Positions 33,388 through 46,379 of a DNA stretch of 64,000 nucleotides are shown here, piece by piece (the first letter of the stretch is position 1; each line of letters opens with the position of its first letter). The DNA comes from Xanthoparmelia taractica (Eukaryota > Ascomycota > Lecanoromycetes > Lecanorales > Parmeliaceae): positions 1 to 64,000 of the forward strand of contig JANQBS010000095.1 in the NCBI GenBank assembly GCA_033085395.1, in the 5' to 3' direction. Both the position numbers and the translations under genes were made by a program. The notes beneath the pieces are model-generated. The model did not search any database and was not told the origin of the DNA. It saw only the letters and a program-made list of their open reading frames with translations.

Positions 33388-35251
33388 CAGTGGCTTGGCT
33401 CTTCACTTGAAAGCAATCTTGCCACAGCAATTCTAGAAGCCTGTAGTTGAGAAAGCCAAAGCATTCTCTTGTACAGGACACAACATCCTCATCGACGTAT
33501 GAGTGAACCCCAAGACCAAGCACGGATATCGGTAACAGTCATGAGGCTCAAGAGCCAGCATAGACTCACATGAACGGTGTCTGAAAGTTCCGCCACGGAT
33601 CAGGCGTCAGATCCCTGTGAATATGCTATCACGTTCGTCGTTGACCTTTTGAACCCCGAAAAAGATTAATCCACTAAACGTGACGTGAGGACGCCCGCTC
33701 CAGGTGATGCACCAATTTGCTCGTGCCATGAAGGGCGAGAAAAAAAGTACAGTATGTCAAGTTTAGAGGAGATAATAACATTACAGGCTTTCCTGCGTGC
33801 TCTCCAGTTCCGCACAGGACAGAGTGCATTCAAACTGCTTATGCGCTATAGCAGAATATGAAGCCCACGGGAATGGATATAACAGTATTTCATCCAGCTA
33901 AATACAATCGAGCGTAAGGATTTACATTTCTAAGGATGCACAAAGCCTCCCTAAGGAGCAGCTGAGAGATCTGTCCCTCCTTTATCCTATACGCTCACAG
34001 CATATACACTTTTTGGTTACCCTGGCACTGTGCCACGAGTTGGGTTGCACATCAGAGTAGGGAAGGATATGCGCCTTCAGCTAGCTGGTAAGACTGGTCA
34101 AATGCGGCGCAGTAGAAGTCATCACCCAGCAATCTCGATCCAGTCAACACTTTCCTTGCTTGCCGCTCTCGCAATTTGTTGACCACATCTCATCCTCGCA
34201 ATATTTTGCGAAATCCTTTGACGAAACATTCCAGTTAAGAAGGTACAGTGTCGATCTCGTGAAAGATGGAGGTTGTGGACACAGCACGACGACTATAGGA
34301 TATATGGCCGGGTCGTTATAGTGGCGATCGACGTAGGGCCGGCAATTAAGGTACCACAGGACATGTATCTGTCCCCCAAGTACCCGTAGCAGCTCGTTTC
34401 CTGCAGTGCGACTATCAGCGCTGCGTGGACAACAGTCGTGAGTGCGAATTCTTTTACTTTGCAGGCAGCAATAATTGACGTCGTGGTGGCGGATAACGGT
34501 CTGGTTTCTTGTGAAAGGTTCTTGCTCTTGTCCCTAAACAAAATGTGAGAGGGTTCAGCTGGAAACTCGAAGGGAAGATACATAAGGGATGGAGCTCCGA
34601 TTGCGCCGATCCCTCAATGCGAGGCGTTATAGGACCTCAGAGCTTCTTAGAAGGTAGTAGAGAGTCGGAAGTAAAGATGGTCGAGGTGACGCGAGCAGCT
34701 CATTTACAGTCGACACTGTCTTTATTAGGAAAAGTTTCAGCCATCCAGGACACGAAGTCAGCTGACTGAGGAGCTTCGTAGACTATGCAGTCCCCTCGCA
34801 GGTAAGCAGCCTTCTGTGGTTGCAAGTATCGCAGAGTCCTCCTGGCATATTTGAGCACCCTGGTGGATGTTCCTAAAGAAGATTTCGACGCTGTTCTAGG
34901 GCGGCTCAAAATGAGCGGGGAATTCCTCTTCGTCCGCCTCAATCATTTCGCTGAGGGAAGAAAAGGCCAAGTGTCGCGTGTGGCGAGCGGGCATCCAATC
35001 TTACTAGCTTGGAGAAAGCATGTGTTCTTGTGATTAGAGAGATCGCTATCTCCACCTTCAATGGATCAGTGCAGAAAGCCTTGTAGCTCATTATAATGCG
35101 CAATTTATCGTCTCAAGTATGGAAAAGTACTTTACATCTTGCATCCTGCACCTTATCAATTACGCTGGAATTGATCCAAGTGGTGCGCAACATAACGAAG
35201 CTATCAATGAACTCTAAGGGGCCCGGGCTCAGGCTCGGGGCTCTAGATCTA
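33388..35251. other. Gene-free stretch
   Basis: Nothing supported. A minus frame at 34700-34942 faintly resembles the end of a retrotransposon polymerase (KYARRTLRYLQ), too short to call. Confidence 0.5.
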
Positions 35252-35772
35252 CCGTAGTTTTAGCGTGTGCAGGAAGCTTGAGAATCCTTGGCATAGATTT
35301 TTATTTTTATTTCACATATCTTAGATTAAATTTATTAGAATAACAAGATTTATAGACTTTCTTATATAGATATAATCGTCTTAATATAAGTATCCTAGCG
35401 TTATATATTATATTATATAAGTATTATTATTTATTACGATATAGTAAATTTTAGAAATCTATAGAGCTTCGTGAGAAAGATTAGCTTTAAACTAAAAAAG
35501 TTTAAAAAGCTTAAAATAAAGTCTCTTTTTATTTATTTCTAGCGTAGTAATAATGCTAGAATATACTACTTCGACTACGACTATTTATAACGATTTTCTA
35601 GATTAATCTTTTAGATAGTAAGAAATATAGACTATATAAAAGCCTTAAGAATTAAAAGAATCTTAAATATAGATGATTAACGGGGTGGAGAGCAATGTCT
35701 CGATTTGAGTGGCAAAAGCACAAAAAACTGCGCCAAGGATTCTCAAGCTTCCTGCACACGCTAATTCTACGG
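35252..35772. mobile_element. MITE-like element with long terminal inverted repeats and AT-rich core
   Basis: A 33-base perfect inverted repeat (35260-35292 and 35732-35764; begins TTAGCGTGTGCAGGAAGCTT) is embedded in an approximately 40-50 base imperfect one starting CCGTAG at both outer ends. The interior, about 35300-35690, is extremely AT-rich and rich in TA steps, in sharp contrast to the flanks. It has no open frame of useful length. Size (about 520 bp), long inverted ends and lack of coding sequence fit a non-autonomous DNA transposon. The AT-rich core suggests repeat-induced point mutation. I could not identify a target-site duplication, so the exact ends are approximate. It lies about 600 bases upstream of the polyketide synthase start codon. 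Confidence 0.75.
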
Positions 35773-36389
35773 CGTCATCCGGCCCGACCCCCAACCAACC
35801 GAACCAAAGTTTGATCGTGTACTACTTGAGCTTCGTTCGTGCTGCGAGATGGTGTGAGAGAAAGATATAACAACAGACCACTGTACCATTGTACCCGCAC
35901 CCTTAACACGGTGTGAGGGTGTAATGAGAATAAGCTGGATATGAGAAAGTACCACTCGTTGGTTGGCCAACTTCCCTCTCACCTTCTCAACAAAAAAACA
36001 CGGAGCCCGAGTGTCGACATGGCTGAACCAATCGCAACACGATACTGCCATTGTATTCTCTCAACGAACATGTGTGCTGCGGACGGAAGACGGGGGCCCG
36101 AGGAAAGGGGCCGAGCCATAGGACCGCTAAAGCATCTCTGCCCTACATCTCAAGCCTTATCTTCTAAGACGCCAATCAGCTTGCGTGGTCATGATTCACC
36201 TCCCCGTATTAGCCAAAGGTAATGCTCTATGCATGAACAGATAACCCAAGTGGCGAGATAAGGAAGCTTAAGTCGGCACCTCTAAAATACTAAGAAATGA
36301 CATATGCAAGCCTTTACCTCCATTGAACGATCTGATAACTACCTACTAAATGCGATTACGCTTGTATTCAATGACTCATCCCCTCAACC
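35773..36389. promoter_or_regulatory. Upstream region of the polyketide synthase
   Basis: About 620 bases between the inverted-repeat element and the PKS start codon. No regulator gene or named binding site is visible. Confidence 0.4.
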
Positions 36390-39300
36390 ATGAAGAAACC
36401 ATCGGAGAGGGACTTTCAGTATGACCGTCTATCAGACCAGGAAAAGGCGCATCTGGAAGCTTTTGGGTCTGAACGAGAGCCATCGGATAACCCTCTGGCC
36501 ACTCCGGAGATTCAAGGTCTGGGAAATGATAAATTAGAACCGATAGCAGTCATCGGATTTGCAGCAAGGTTACCACAAGATGCTACCACAGCAGAAAGCT
36601 TTTGGCAGCTGTTGTGTGAGGGAAGAAGTGCCAGATCTGAGATACCAAAAGATCGTTTCAACATTGATGCATTCTATCATCCTGATCCGGACAGAATCGA
36701 TGCCGTAAGCTCTCATGCCTCCTTTGACGTTTGAGGTTGTGTTTTCTAATCGATCAAACCGCAGACAAATGTCAGAACCGGCAACTTCTTGGTGGGAGAC
36801 ATTTCAGCTTTCGATGCGCCGTTCTTCTCTATTCAGCCGACCGAGGTTGCATCTATGGACCCGCAGCAACGCATCATGTTGGAGACATCTTATCATGCGC
36901 TCGAAAATGGTGAACTCCGCATGCGGAACTCAGTCTGCAAATGGATAAACTGATTCTCCATAAAACATAGCGGGTCTTCCCATGGACTCAATCGTTGGAT
37001 CCAAAACATGCGTATACGTTGGCTCTTCCGCACGAGACTACGAAGCTCTGCTACAGAGGGATCCTGAGTCCCCAGCAAAATATCTTGGTACAGGCATTGG
37101 CACGTCTCTTCTTGCTAATAGAATCAGCTGGTTCTACGACCTCAGAGGTCCCAGTATCGCTGTCGACACGGCATGTTCTAGCAGCATGAGTGCTCTGCAT
37201 CTTGCTTGCCAGAGCCTCAGGAACCATGAGTCGGATCTGGTAAGCAATATAGAAGGTCTCAGGACTCCCAACAACGCATTTGAGACTAATTATTCAAAGG
37301 GTCTAGCCGGTGGCTGTAACTTGATACTTGCACCAGATGTCTCGATGGTGCATTTGTCAAATATGGGTTTCTTCTCCCCAGATGGGCGCTGCTTTACGTT
37401 CGATCAGCGAGCAAATGGATATGCCAAAGGGGAAGGCGCAGGTGTAATTGTCATCAAGCCTCTCCAAAAAGCTATCGAGGACGGTGATACTATACGGGCT
37501 GTGATACGCGCAACGGGAACGAACCAAGACGGCAAAACCCCAGGACTTACTCAGCCGAGCAAGGCAGCTCAGGAACAAAACATCTTGGATACATACCATG
37601 CAGGTGGATTAGATCTTAATGAGACTAAGTACTTCGAAGCGCACGGCACGGGAACGCAGATAGGTGATCCTATTGAGGCGGAAGCTATCAATGCTGCTTT
37701 CCGGAAAAGCGAGGACGATCCAATTTGCATAGGTACAGTGAAACCAAACATAGGCCACCTCGAAAGTGCAAGCGGAGTCGCTAGTCTCATCAAGGCTGTC
37801 CTCGCTCTCGAAAAGGGTCTTATACCGCCAAATATCAACTTTGACCGTCCGAATGTATCAATACCAATGGAAGAGTGGCATATCAAGGTACGATGGTACT
37901 CTCTATGACTGCTTGTTGGCTGTTCCTCACCCTCTCTTACACAGTTTCCTTTGGAGACAACTCCTTGGCCTACGAGTGGTCTCCGCCAAGTTTCAGTGAA
38001 TTCGTTCGGATACGGGGGAAGTAACGGCCACTGCGTTCTTAATGATGCGCTCAATTACCTCAAGATACGGGGCGTTAAAGGCAAGCACTGCACCGCATCA
38101 CTTCCCCCTGGATCTTGGGAACCAAGTCATAAGCCAGCACTTGCCGAAGTCATTTGCAACAATACGCTTTCCCACAACCAGAGCAGATCTACTTTTACCA
38201 CAAGTCCAAAGATCTTCGTCTTGTCTGCTGCGAATGAGCAGGGTGTTCAACGGCTGGCTAGCTTGTACGAAGAATTCTTGTCGAAGTTACCCCTTTCTGT
38301 TCAACAATGCTCAGATGCATATCTAGACCATCTCGCCTTTACAATGTCTAATAAACGTAGTTCATTGCCATGGAAGTCCTACGTCGTCGCTAATTCATGC
38401 GAAACCCTACGGCAAAAATTCGCTTCTTGCCTGTCTAAGCCCCAACGTTCCCCTACATCTCCCACGTTAAGCTTCGTCTTCACTGGTCAAGGGGCACAAT
38501 GGGTTGGTATGGGGAACGGATTAGCCGCATATTCAGCGTTCAGAAAAAGTCTTCGCAGATCAGAGGATAGCCTCCGTGCTTTGGGCTGCGACATGCCTTT
38601 GATGGGTGAGCCTAGAAGTCTTCGAAGTCATGAAAAGGCCACTTACACCACGCAGACAAGTTCCAGAACAGGAAGGAGACTGACAATATCGACAACCCCG
38701 CGGTTGCTCAACCTTTGTGCACCGCATTACAAGTAGCGTTGGTCGACCTCTTGGCAAGTTGGGGGATATTTCCCGTGGCTGTTACAGGCCACTCATCAGG
38801 AGAAATTGCCGCGGCTTACTGTGCTGGAGGCCTTTCACACGACTCAGCGATAAAAGTTGCTTTTTATCGAGGATATCTTGCAGCTAAACTCGCAAATAGC
38901 TCTACGAACCGAGGAGCAATGGCTTCGGTAGCTATGTCCGAAAACGCGATCGCGCCTTATTTGGATGACATTGTAGCTCGCTCTGGTAGAGGAAGACTCA
39001 CCATAGGCTGCATCAACAGTCCTAGTAACGTGACTGTAACAGGAGATCTCTCGTGTGTGGACGCCCTCGTTGATCTCGTGGGCCAAAAAGGCGTCTTCGC
39101 TCGCAAACTACAGATCGATGTAGCCTATCATTCCGCTTCTATGGAAGACATTACAGGTCAATACTCAGAATTCATCAGAGACATTGCTCCTAGGAGCGAT
39201 TTGCCAGCCTCGCACAATGATCGCAAAGTACCGGCAATCTTTTCATCCGTGACCGGCACCCTTCTTCCAGCCGACAATTTTAGCCACTCAGAATACTGGC

Positions 39301-42300
39301 TGAGTAATTTAGTCTCAAAAGTGAGATTTTCGGACGCTGTGACTGAAATGCAATCTTACTTGCTAAGTCTAAAAGCAAACAGAAGCAGTGGAAAGGACAT
39401 TTTAGCTGAAATTGGGCCTGCGGCCGCTTTGCAACGACCTGTTAGAGACACCATTAATGCATTGGCAAATCCGAAGGATATTCAATATGATCCCGTACTC
39501 AAGCGTGATGCTCCTGGGTTGGGAAGTTGTCTAGAGTTTTTAGGAAGGCTGCATTGTAGTGGTCACAAGTTCAATCTCGTGCCGATCAATTCGCCAGCTG
39601 CAAAGGAGTCAGATTTGCGACTATTGATAGACCTTCCCCAGTACCCGTTCAATCATCAGCAGTCGTACTGGACTGAGAGCAGGATCAGCAGGAACTTCCG
39701 TATGCGAGACCATGCGAGACACGAACTGCTGGGAACACCTTCGGCAGACTGGAATCCTGCAGAGCCCAAGTGGAGGAATGTCATCCGGGCTACAGAGTCT
39801 CCTTGGATCTTAGATCACAAGGTAAGAGTATCTCTTCATCCGTCAACTGAACTCCGTAATTGATTTGTCTAGCTTGGCGGAACCAAGTTGTATCCCGCCG
39901 GAGGGATGATGGTCATGGCACTTGAGGCAACACGTCAACTTGCGGACCCAAGCCGAGCAATCAGTGGCTATTGGCTTAAGGATCTATTTTTCAACAGAGC
40001 CATGCCAGTTTCAGACAGTCCGGAAGGTGTCGAGACACAATTATTGCTCCGGCAACGCAAGCCATCTGTCAAATCTTCGACAGAATTCACCGACTTCAAG
40101 ATATACGCATATTCCGATGATGAATGGTTTTCAGTATGCGAAGGGACCGTGAAAGTAGAGTATGAAGACCAGTCTATTGGAAGAGTCAGCAATCAAAGGC
40201 GAGATGATGATAACGTTCGGTCAATATTCGATGCTGGTGCCCAAAAGTGCAAAGACGTTATTCACTCAACCCAATTCTACAGAAATCTAGCGAAATTTGG
40301 ATTCGACTTCGGTCCCACCTTCAAGAGTTTGGAAAACATCCGATATAATCAGGAAGGCGAAGCAGTGGCAACCATCAAGTTGGATGGATGGAGGTCCAAA
40401 ACTGCCAGTGGACAGATCCAAGAACACATCATCCATCCCACCACAATGGAGGGGCTCTTTCAGCTAGCGAAGGCGGCTATCAGCAAAGGAAGCTGGGATG
40501 AGATTCCGACGATGGCGCCAACCCAGCTGAAGTCCATGTGGATCTCGAATGACCTCCTCAAGCGAACGGATAAAGATGTGATACAGATATACACAAAGTC
40601 TACATTTGTAGGCTTCCGTGAAGCCGATTTTCAGACCTTTGCCTTGAATTCTAAGGATGACGTTCAGATTATAGCCCACGGCTGGAGGGAGACGACACTG
40701 AACAGTCTGGATGCCTCGTCAGCGGTTGGATCGGGACTGACATGCTATCATGTGGACTGGAAACCGGACCCAACATTGATGGAGAGCACTGACCTTGCAG
40801 TATTCTGCGAAGCTGTTGTTCCTAGTAATGCTATGTCATTGAAAGCGACCGCTCATCAACTGGAGGTCGTATCCGCTTTCTTCATAGCATCAGCTCTAAC
40901 GACAGCGCCCCGTGAATATGAAGAGATACCTCCGTATCTGCTGGAGTATGTGAAATGGATGCAAAGCCAGTCCACTCGTTCCAAGGTCGAGACACTTTTG
41001 AAAGGAAATACAATTGGCAAGAAACTTCTAGAAGACGTGTCTTACCGTGAGGATTTTCTGAGGGACCTTGCAGGTAGCACGACAGAAGAGGAGTCATATG
41101 TGAGAGTGGGCAGCAATCTCACCCAAATTCTCAGTGGAGAAGTTCATCCGACCAAAATACTCTCAGAAGAAGAAACAATCCGCAAATTCTATTCTGGTAC
41201 GGGTATTGCCTCCAGCTACGCAAAGATTGGGGCATATGCAGATCTGCTGGCCCGCAAAAACCCTGACCTTAAGATCCTTGAAGTTGGGGCTAGAAACCAT
41301 TTTGGGACGCAGGTGCTCTTGCGCTCTCTATGTTCATCTGCGTACAGCGATGACGATGGAGACACACTACGCTGCAGTCAGTACACTTTCACGGACACAT
41401 CTTCCGCGCTCTTCGAGGACACTGCCGAGCGTTTCAAGGTCCACGCCAGCCGAATCAGCTTCGCTGTATTGGACCTGGAAAAAGATCCGCTGGAGCAAGG
41501 CTTCGAGGCTCAACAGTACGATTTAGTGGTCTGCAGCTTTCTTTTACATGCGTGTACTAATTTAATCAAGGCATTGCAGAACCTTCGGATGCTTACGAAG
41601 CCTAGAGGCAAATTAATTCTCCTCGAGTCTGCTAATCCGGACAGTCTAAGAGCTTCGTTCGTTTTAGGTCTGTTTCCCGATTGGTGGCAATCGGTCGAGG
41701 AAAGGAGGGAGCTCTCTCCACTGTTCTCCACTGCAGACTGGAATGAGAAGCTACTGGAAAAGGGTTTTTCTGGCGCCGACCTATGTCTTCCCGATGTCGA
41801 CGACGCAAACGATCATGCTTTCAGTGTGATCGTATCAACAGCTTCGGATCCGGAAGCCGCAAACATCAAACAGCCACCAACTATGATCATTGTTGATAAA
41901 AGCTGCCTCAAGCAAAATGAGATCGCTACGAAAATCAAGACGTCCCACCTGCTGACCAAGGCTCATCCTTGCGAAGTCCTCACAATCCAGGATATAAAGT
42001 GGAAGGACCTAAGCAACACCATTTGCATCTTCCTCCTTGAGGTCGAAACCCCCTTCTTAGCAAATATGACTGAGGACGACTTCATTTCTCTCAAGACCAT
42101 GGTCAAACACTCTACTGGCATCATCTGGGTCACGCAGGGCTGTGGTGAGAAGTCAATTCGACCTGGATTCGGGCTGGTTACTGGCTTCGGAAGGAACGTT
42201 GGTTCCGAGAGCTGGGGTGTCCGCTTCGTTGAGCTCGCCCTTGAGATTGAATCGCCGACGTCGCAGATGGTTGATCAAATCATGAAAGTCTATCGAAAGG

Positions 42301-44704
42301 CTCTGCTAGACAATGAAGGAGAGGGTATGGAGCCCGAGTACATGGAAAAGGATGGAAAGCTACACATTAGCCGCGTGGTAGAGGCCCAGTACCTTAACAA
42401 AGCAGTCGGCGCCAAAACCGTAAGACAACCGCCACAACCGCAGAAGTTTGGGTCGGATGCCACTCCGTCCCTCCGTCTCACGATAGCCTCACCTGGTCTT
42501 CTAGACACATTCCGGTTCGAAGATGATGTCCGTTTTCAGACAACCTTAGCGCCCGATGAAGTCGAGATCAAGGTCCACGCTACGGGCGTGAATTCCAAAG
42601 ATGTGATGATGGCTATGGGCCAGCTCGCAGGCAACAATCTGGGTTATGAATGCGCGGGAACTGTGACTCGAATTGGAAATAGTGTTGACCTCAAACCTGG
42701 GGATCGAGTGCTCTGCTGCACCAATACCGGGGCTTTTAGCACACATGCAAGAGCTCATGAGACCTCTGTTGCTCGAATTCCACCGCCTATGTCATTCTGT
42801 GCGGCGGCAGCTCTGCCTACGGCGTTTTGCACTGCCTATTACGCTTTGTTTACTTTGGGGCATCTACAAGTAGGAGAATCTGTATTGATCCATTCTGGAG
42901 CGGGGGGAATCGGGCAGGCGGCAATCCAGCTGGCCAAAATTCGTGGAGCGGATATCTTTACGACGGTTGGCACAAAAGAGAAAAGAGAGTTTCTAACCGG
43001 ATCATACGGTATCCCACCAGACCATATATTTTCCAGCAGGGATACCTTATTCTCGAGGCCTCTGAAGAGGATGACGGATGGAGTCGACGTTGTACTCAAT
43101 TCCTTGGGTGGCGAAGGCTTGTATGAATCTTGGTCATGTATTCGACCTTTCGGTAGGTTCATTGAGCTTGGAAAGACGGATATCAACTCTAGCGGGAGAT
43201 TACCAATGTCGCCATTTTCTCAAAATGTCACTTTCTGTTCTGTGGATCTGGGACTCGTGATGGACAAAGCTAAACCTGTAATGGCAGCTACATTGAAAGC
43301 GGTGATGGCTCTGTTGGAAGAACCTGCTCGTATCTCCAGTCCGCAGCCTCTACACATTTTCAAGGTCTCTGAGTTGGAGAAAGCGTTTCGAATGATGCAG
43401 AGTGGCAAATGCATGGGCAAGATTGTCGTGGAGATGGACGGTGATTCAATCGTACCGGTGAGAAACCATGCCGGTGCAGATGATATTAGATGCTAATCAT
43501 TCCACCAGGTCATGCCAAGCTCCAATCCCAAATACTCTTTCGACCAAGATGCGACTTACCTCATCGCCGGAGGCTTGGGAGGACTCGGTCGAGCTATAAC
43601 ACGCTGGATGGTAAGTCGAGGCGCGAGGAACTTCATGTTATTATCACGATCGGGCGCTAGAAGCAAAGAGGCAATTGATCTGATTAAGGAAATGAAATCT
43701 CTTGATGTGGAGATCGCGGCACCTCCATGCGATCTAAGCGTTGGGAGCGAGGTGTCATCCACACTTGAACGATATAGGTTGACTATGCCTCCGATCAAAG
43801 GTTGCATCCAGGCATCCATGGTTCTAAAGGTCGGTTCTCATTTCCCAAATTCATAAAAAGGCTAACATAATGATCTCGCACCCAGGACGGGCTCTTCGAG
43901 AACCTGACCCTTCCAGACTTCAACGCAGCCATCATACCGAAAGTACAAGGTTCCTGGAACTTGCACCAGCACCTTCCGTCGAACTTAGACTTCTTTGTCC
44001 TCCTCTCTTCAGTCTGCAGTGCGACTGGAACTCGCGGCCAAAGTAACTACGCGGCTGCAAATACCTACCAAGACGCCCTCGCCCGTCACCGCGTGTCGCT
44101 GGGCCAGAAGTGCATTTCACTGAACCTCGGCGTTGTCCTCGCCATCGGTGTCGCGGCCGAGAAAGACATGAGCGAATCTCTGGACCGCGACGGCTTCGTA
44201 GGTCTCTCGAAGCGCGAGGTTTTCGCATTGCTGGAATATAGCTGCGACCCTTCCACGCCACTCTGCAAGCCTTGGGCCTCGCAAATTTTGACAGGGCTGG
44301 GGGCGATTGAGCAAGGACGACAGGTCTACTGGACACAGAAGCCGCTGTTCAGCGTGTTGCGCAATCGACATCGCATCGCGCCCTCAGACGGCGGCGCAGG
44401 TACGAGCGACGACTCGGCGACGTTACTCACATCAGCAACGTCCCAAGCAGCCGCTGAGGATGTGGTACTCCAAGCATTGAAACTCAAACTGTCATACAAT
44501 CTGTCGATTCCCATCGAAGATATAGATGAGAATAAGCCGATTTTCGCATTTGGTATCGACAGTATGGTTGCGCTGGAGGTCAGATATTGGTTTCAGAAGA
44601 CTTTCAAGGCGCAGTTGAGCGTTTTTGATATCATGCAGGCGAAGAGCCTATCCGACTTGGCGGGAGTGGCGACTGGGAAGAGCGAATTGGTGGGGAAGAA
44701 GTGA
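36390..44704 (+). CDS. Highly reducing polyketide synthase (KS-AT-DH-cMT-ER-KR-ACP)
   Basis: Nine exons: 36390-36704, 36765-36909, 36971-37239, 37300-37887, 37945-38605, 38656-39821, 39873-43457, 43509-43829, 43886-44704; 2622 aa. KS has DTACSSS (Cys near 221), EAHGTGT and NIGHLES. AT has TGQGAQW and GHSSGE (Ser near 706). DH has HKLGGTKLYP (His near 1047), formed across an intron; its second motif reads HPTTMEGLFQ, with Glu where Asp is usual. A methyltransferase region near 1515 reads LEVGARNHFG, a poor match to the SAM-binding GxGxG. ER has HSGAGGIGQAA, KR has GGLGGLGRA with SNYAAAN, and ACP has FGIDSM (Ser near 2576). No release domain is present. Such enzymes build reduced polyketide chains. 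The 60-base intron 37240-37299 is in frame and easily missed. No tailoring genes are adjacent. Confidence 0.96.
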
Positions 44705-45561
44705 TGTTCTCCGACCTCACTTGTCCTCTCATTATGTGACCCGTCATGAGGCCTGTGGAACAAATGTATTTTTTCATGTGGCTGGATCATGTTAGACGCC
44801 ACGATCTTGTCCTACGAAGCTCAGAAGCCAGGCTTGTTGTCCAACTCTCCCCCAAATTGTCAAGACCGCTGGGTATACTCTGGTGTGCACACAATACTTG
44901 ATCGGGTCCATGATACGTTGTTATATTCCCAGAACTCGTAGACTTCTTCCAGAAATGGTACATTCTTTACGCTGGGAATCGTCCAAGTAATCATTCTACC
45001 ACAGTCTCTTCAGCACCTTTCTTGTTCAAATGTTCCCTGTATATCTCCGTACTTCAATAACTCTACGCACATGAAATAGATACACTCGTTTAACCGAAAC
45101 CTGCGCAGATAAGATAGCAACTCAACGGATAGGGAGATAAGACGGGAATCTGACATGAAAAGTATGGATAGATTTTGCCTCGAATCCTGCCTCAACAGGA
45201 GATTCAAGCGTGACAGACGGAGAATGACGCGAGAGTACGAGAGTGAGAGAAATCGTCGGAAACATCGAAGTCTTGTGAATTAGCAAGTCGATCAATATTT
45301 ACCCTATCAAAGTGCGTCCAAAATCATGCCTACCTTAGCCTTGTTCGTCTGCTGTTTATCACCGAGGATTAACCATGGAGACACGAAGCGCGCTAAGGTA
45401 CTTTGATCGTGGCGCGTGGAAGGAAGGTTTACCGAGACAGGGATCAAGTTGCCAGAAGTTTGATAAGTCTCTTGAGCTTCCAGAGCAAGACACCTCAGCT
45501 CCTCAATATCAGCATATCCGACAGCCAGCGGTGTTCGGTTCATCTCGTTGCGTTTCCCGCA
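44705..45561. other. Gene-free stretch
   Basis: 3' flank of the PKS and upstream region of erv25. No gene is recognised. Confidence 0.55.
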
Positions 45562-46379
45562 ATGTGGCGTCACTCTCTCCTCTGCGCCCTACTTTATCTT
45601 ATCCTCTCACCCCTCTCCTGGGCACTCAAATTTGACCTGGCAGCACACACAGGGAGGGAGAGATGCATACGGAATTTCGTGGCCAAGGACACATTGGTGC
45701 TGGTCACGGCGATTGTTGACGGGCAGAAAGGTGATGGACAGCAGGTCAACATGCATGTCAGTGTCCCGGTTGCGCCAATTGCCTGCAAGGGCAATCGTGC
45801 TGACGCTACGTTTCTACTACAGATAAAGGACGCCGTAGGCAACGAGTATGGGAGGCCGAAGGATATTGTCGGAGAGACACGGATGGCGTTCACATCGCAC
45901 GCTGACGCTGCTTTCGATGTGTGCTTCGAGAATCAGCTCCTCTCGTCTCGTAAGCAGCATCTGATACATAGATGACAATATGCTAAAAACCGATCCAGGA
46001 GGAGGAAGCCCATCACGCCACATTGAACTGGACATTGATATCGGTGCCGACGCCCGGGACTGGTCTGCCATCCAAGCACAAGAGAAGCTGAGACCGGTTG
46101 AGACAGAGCTGCGGCGCATTGAAGAGCTGGTTGGGGAGATTGTTGGAGAGATGGACTACCTCAGAACAAGAGAACAGAAGCTGAGGGACACAAATGAGAG
46201 CACTAATGAGCGCGTCAAATGGTTCGCTTTTGGGACTATGGGAATGCTTGTAGGATTGGGAGTGTGGCAGGTTGTATATCTGAGGGCTTATTTCAGGTAC
46301 GTTCTATTCTGTTGCGTCTTTGCTGTGGGCAAGAGCCGATGTTGACTCAAAAATCTACAGATCGAAGCATCTGATCTAA
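45562..46379 (+). CDS. erv25: p24 family cargo receptor Erv25
   Basis: Four exons (45562-45756, 45823-45949, 45999-46296, 46361-46379) give 212 aa, the size of known Erv25 proteins. Residues 1-20 are a signal peptide ending LSWA. The GOLD domain follows (ERCIRNFVAKDTLVLVTA; DAAFDVCFEN, with its paired Cys), then HIELDIDIGADARDW, a coiled coil (ETELRRIEELVGEIVGEMDY) and a membrane span (GTMGMLVGLGVWQVVYL). The cytosolic tail RAYFRSKHLI is made by the last two exons. Erv25 cycles between ER and Golgi in COPII/COPI vesicles. The first intron (45757-45822, 66 nt) is a multiple of three and open in frame, so an unspliced reading adds 22 foreign residues between VNMH and IKDAVGNEYG. Confidence 0.94.

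Noticed and set aside
34700..34942. Minus-strand frame resembling the end of a copia-type reverse transcriptase
   Set aside because: Only about ten residues look similar and no neighbouring integrase, RNase H or LTR is visible.
36390..44704. PKS as part of a biosynthetic gene cluster with the MFS permease at 23.8-25.6 kb
   Set aside because: More than 10 kb and several unrelated genes lie between; the permease belongs to a nutrient-uptake family.
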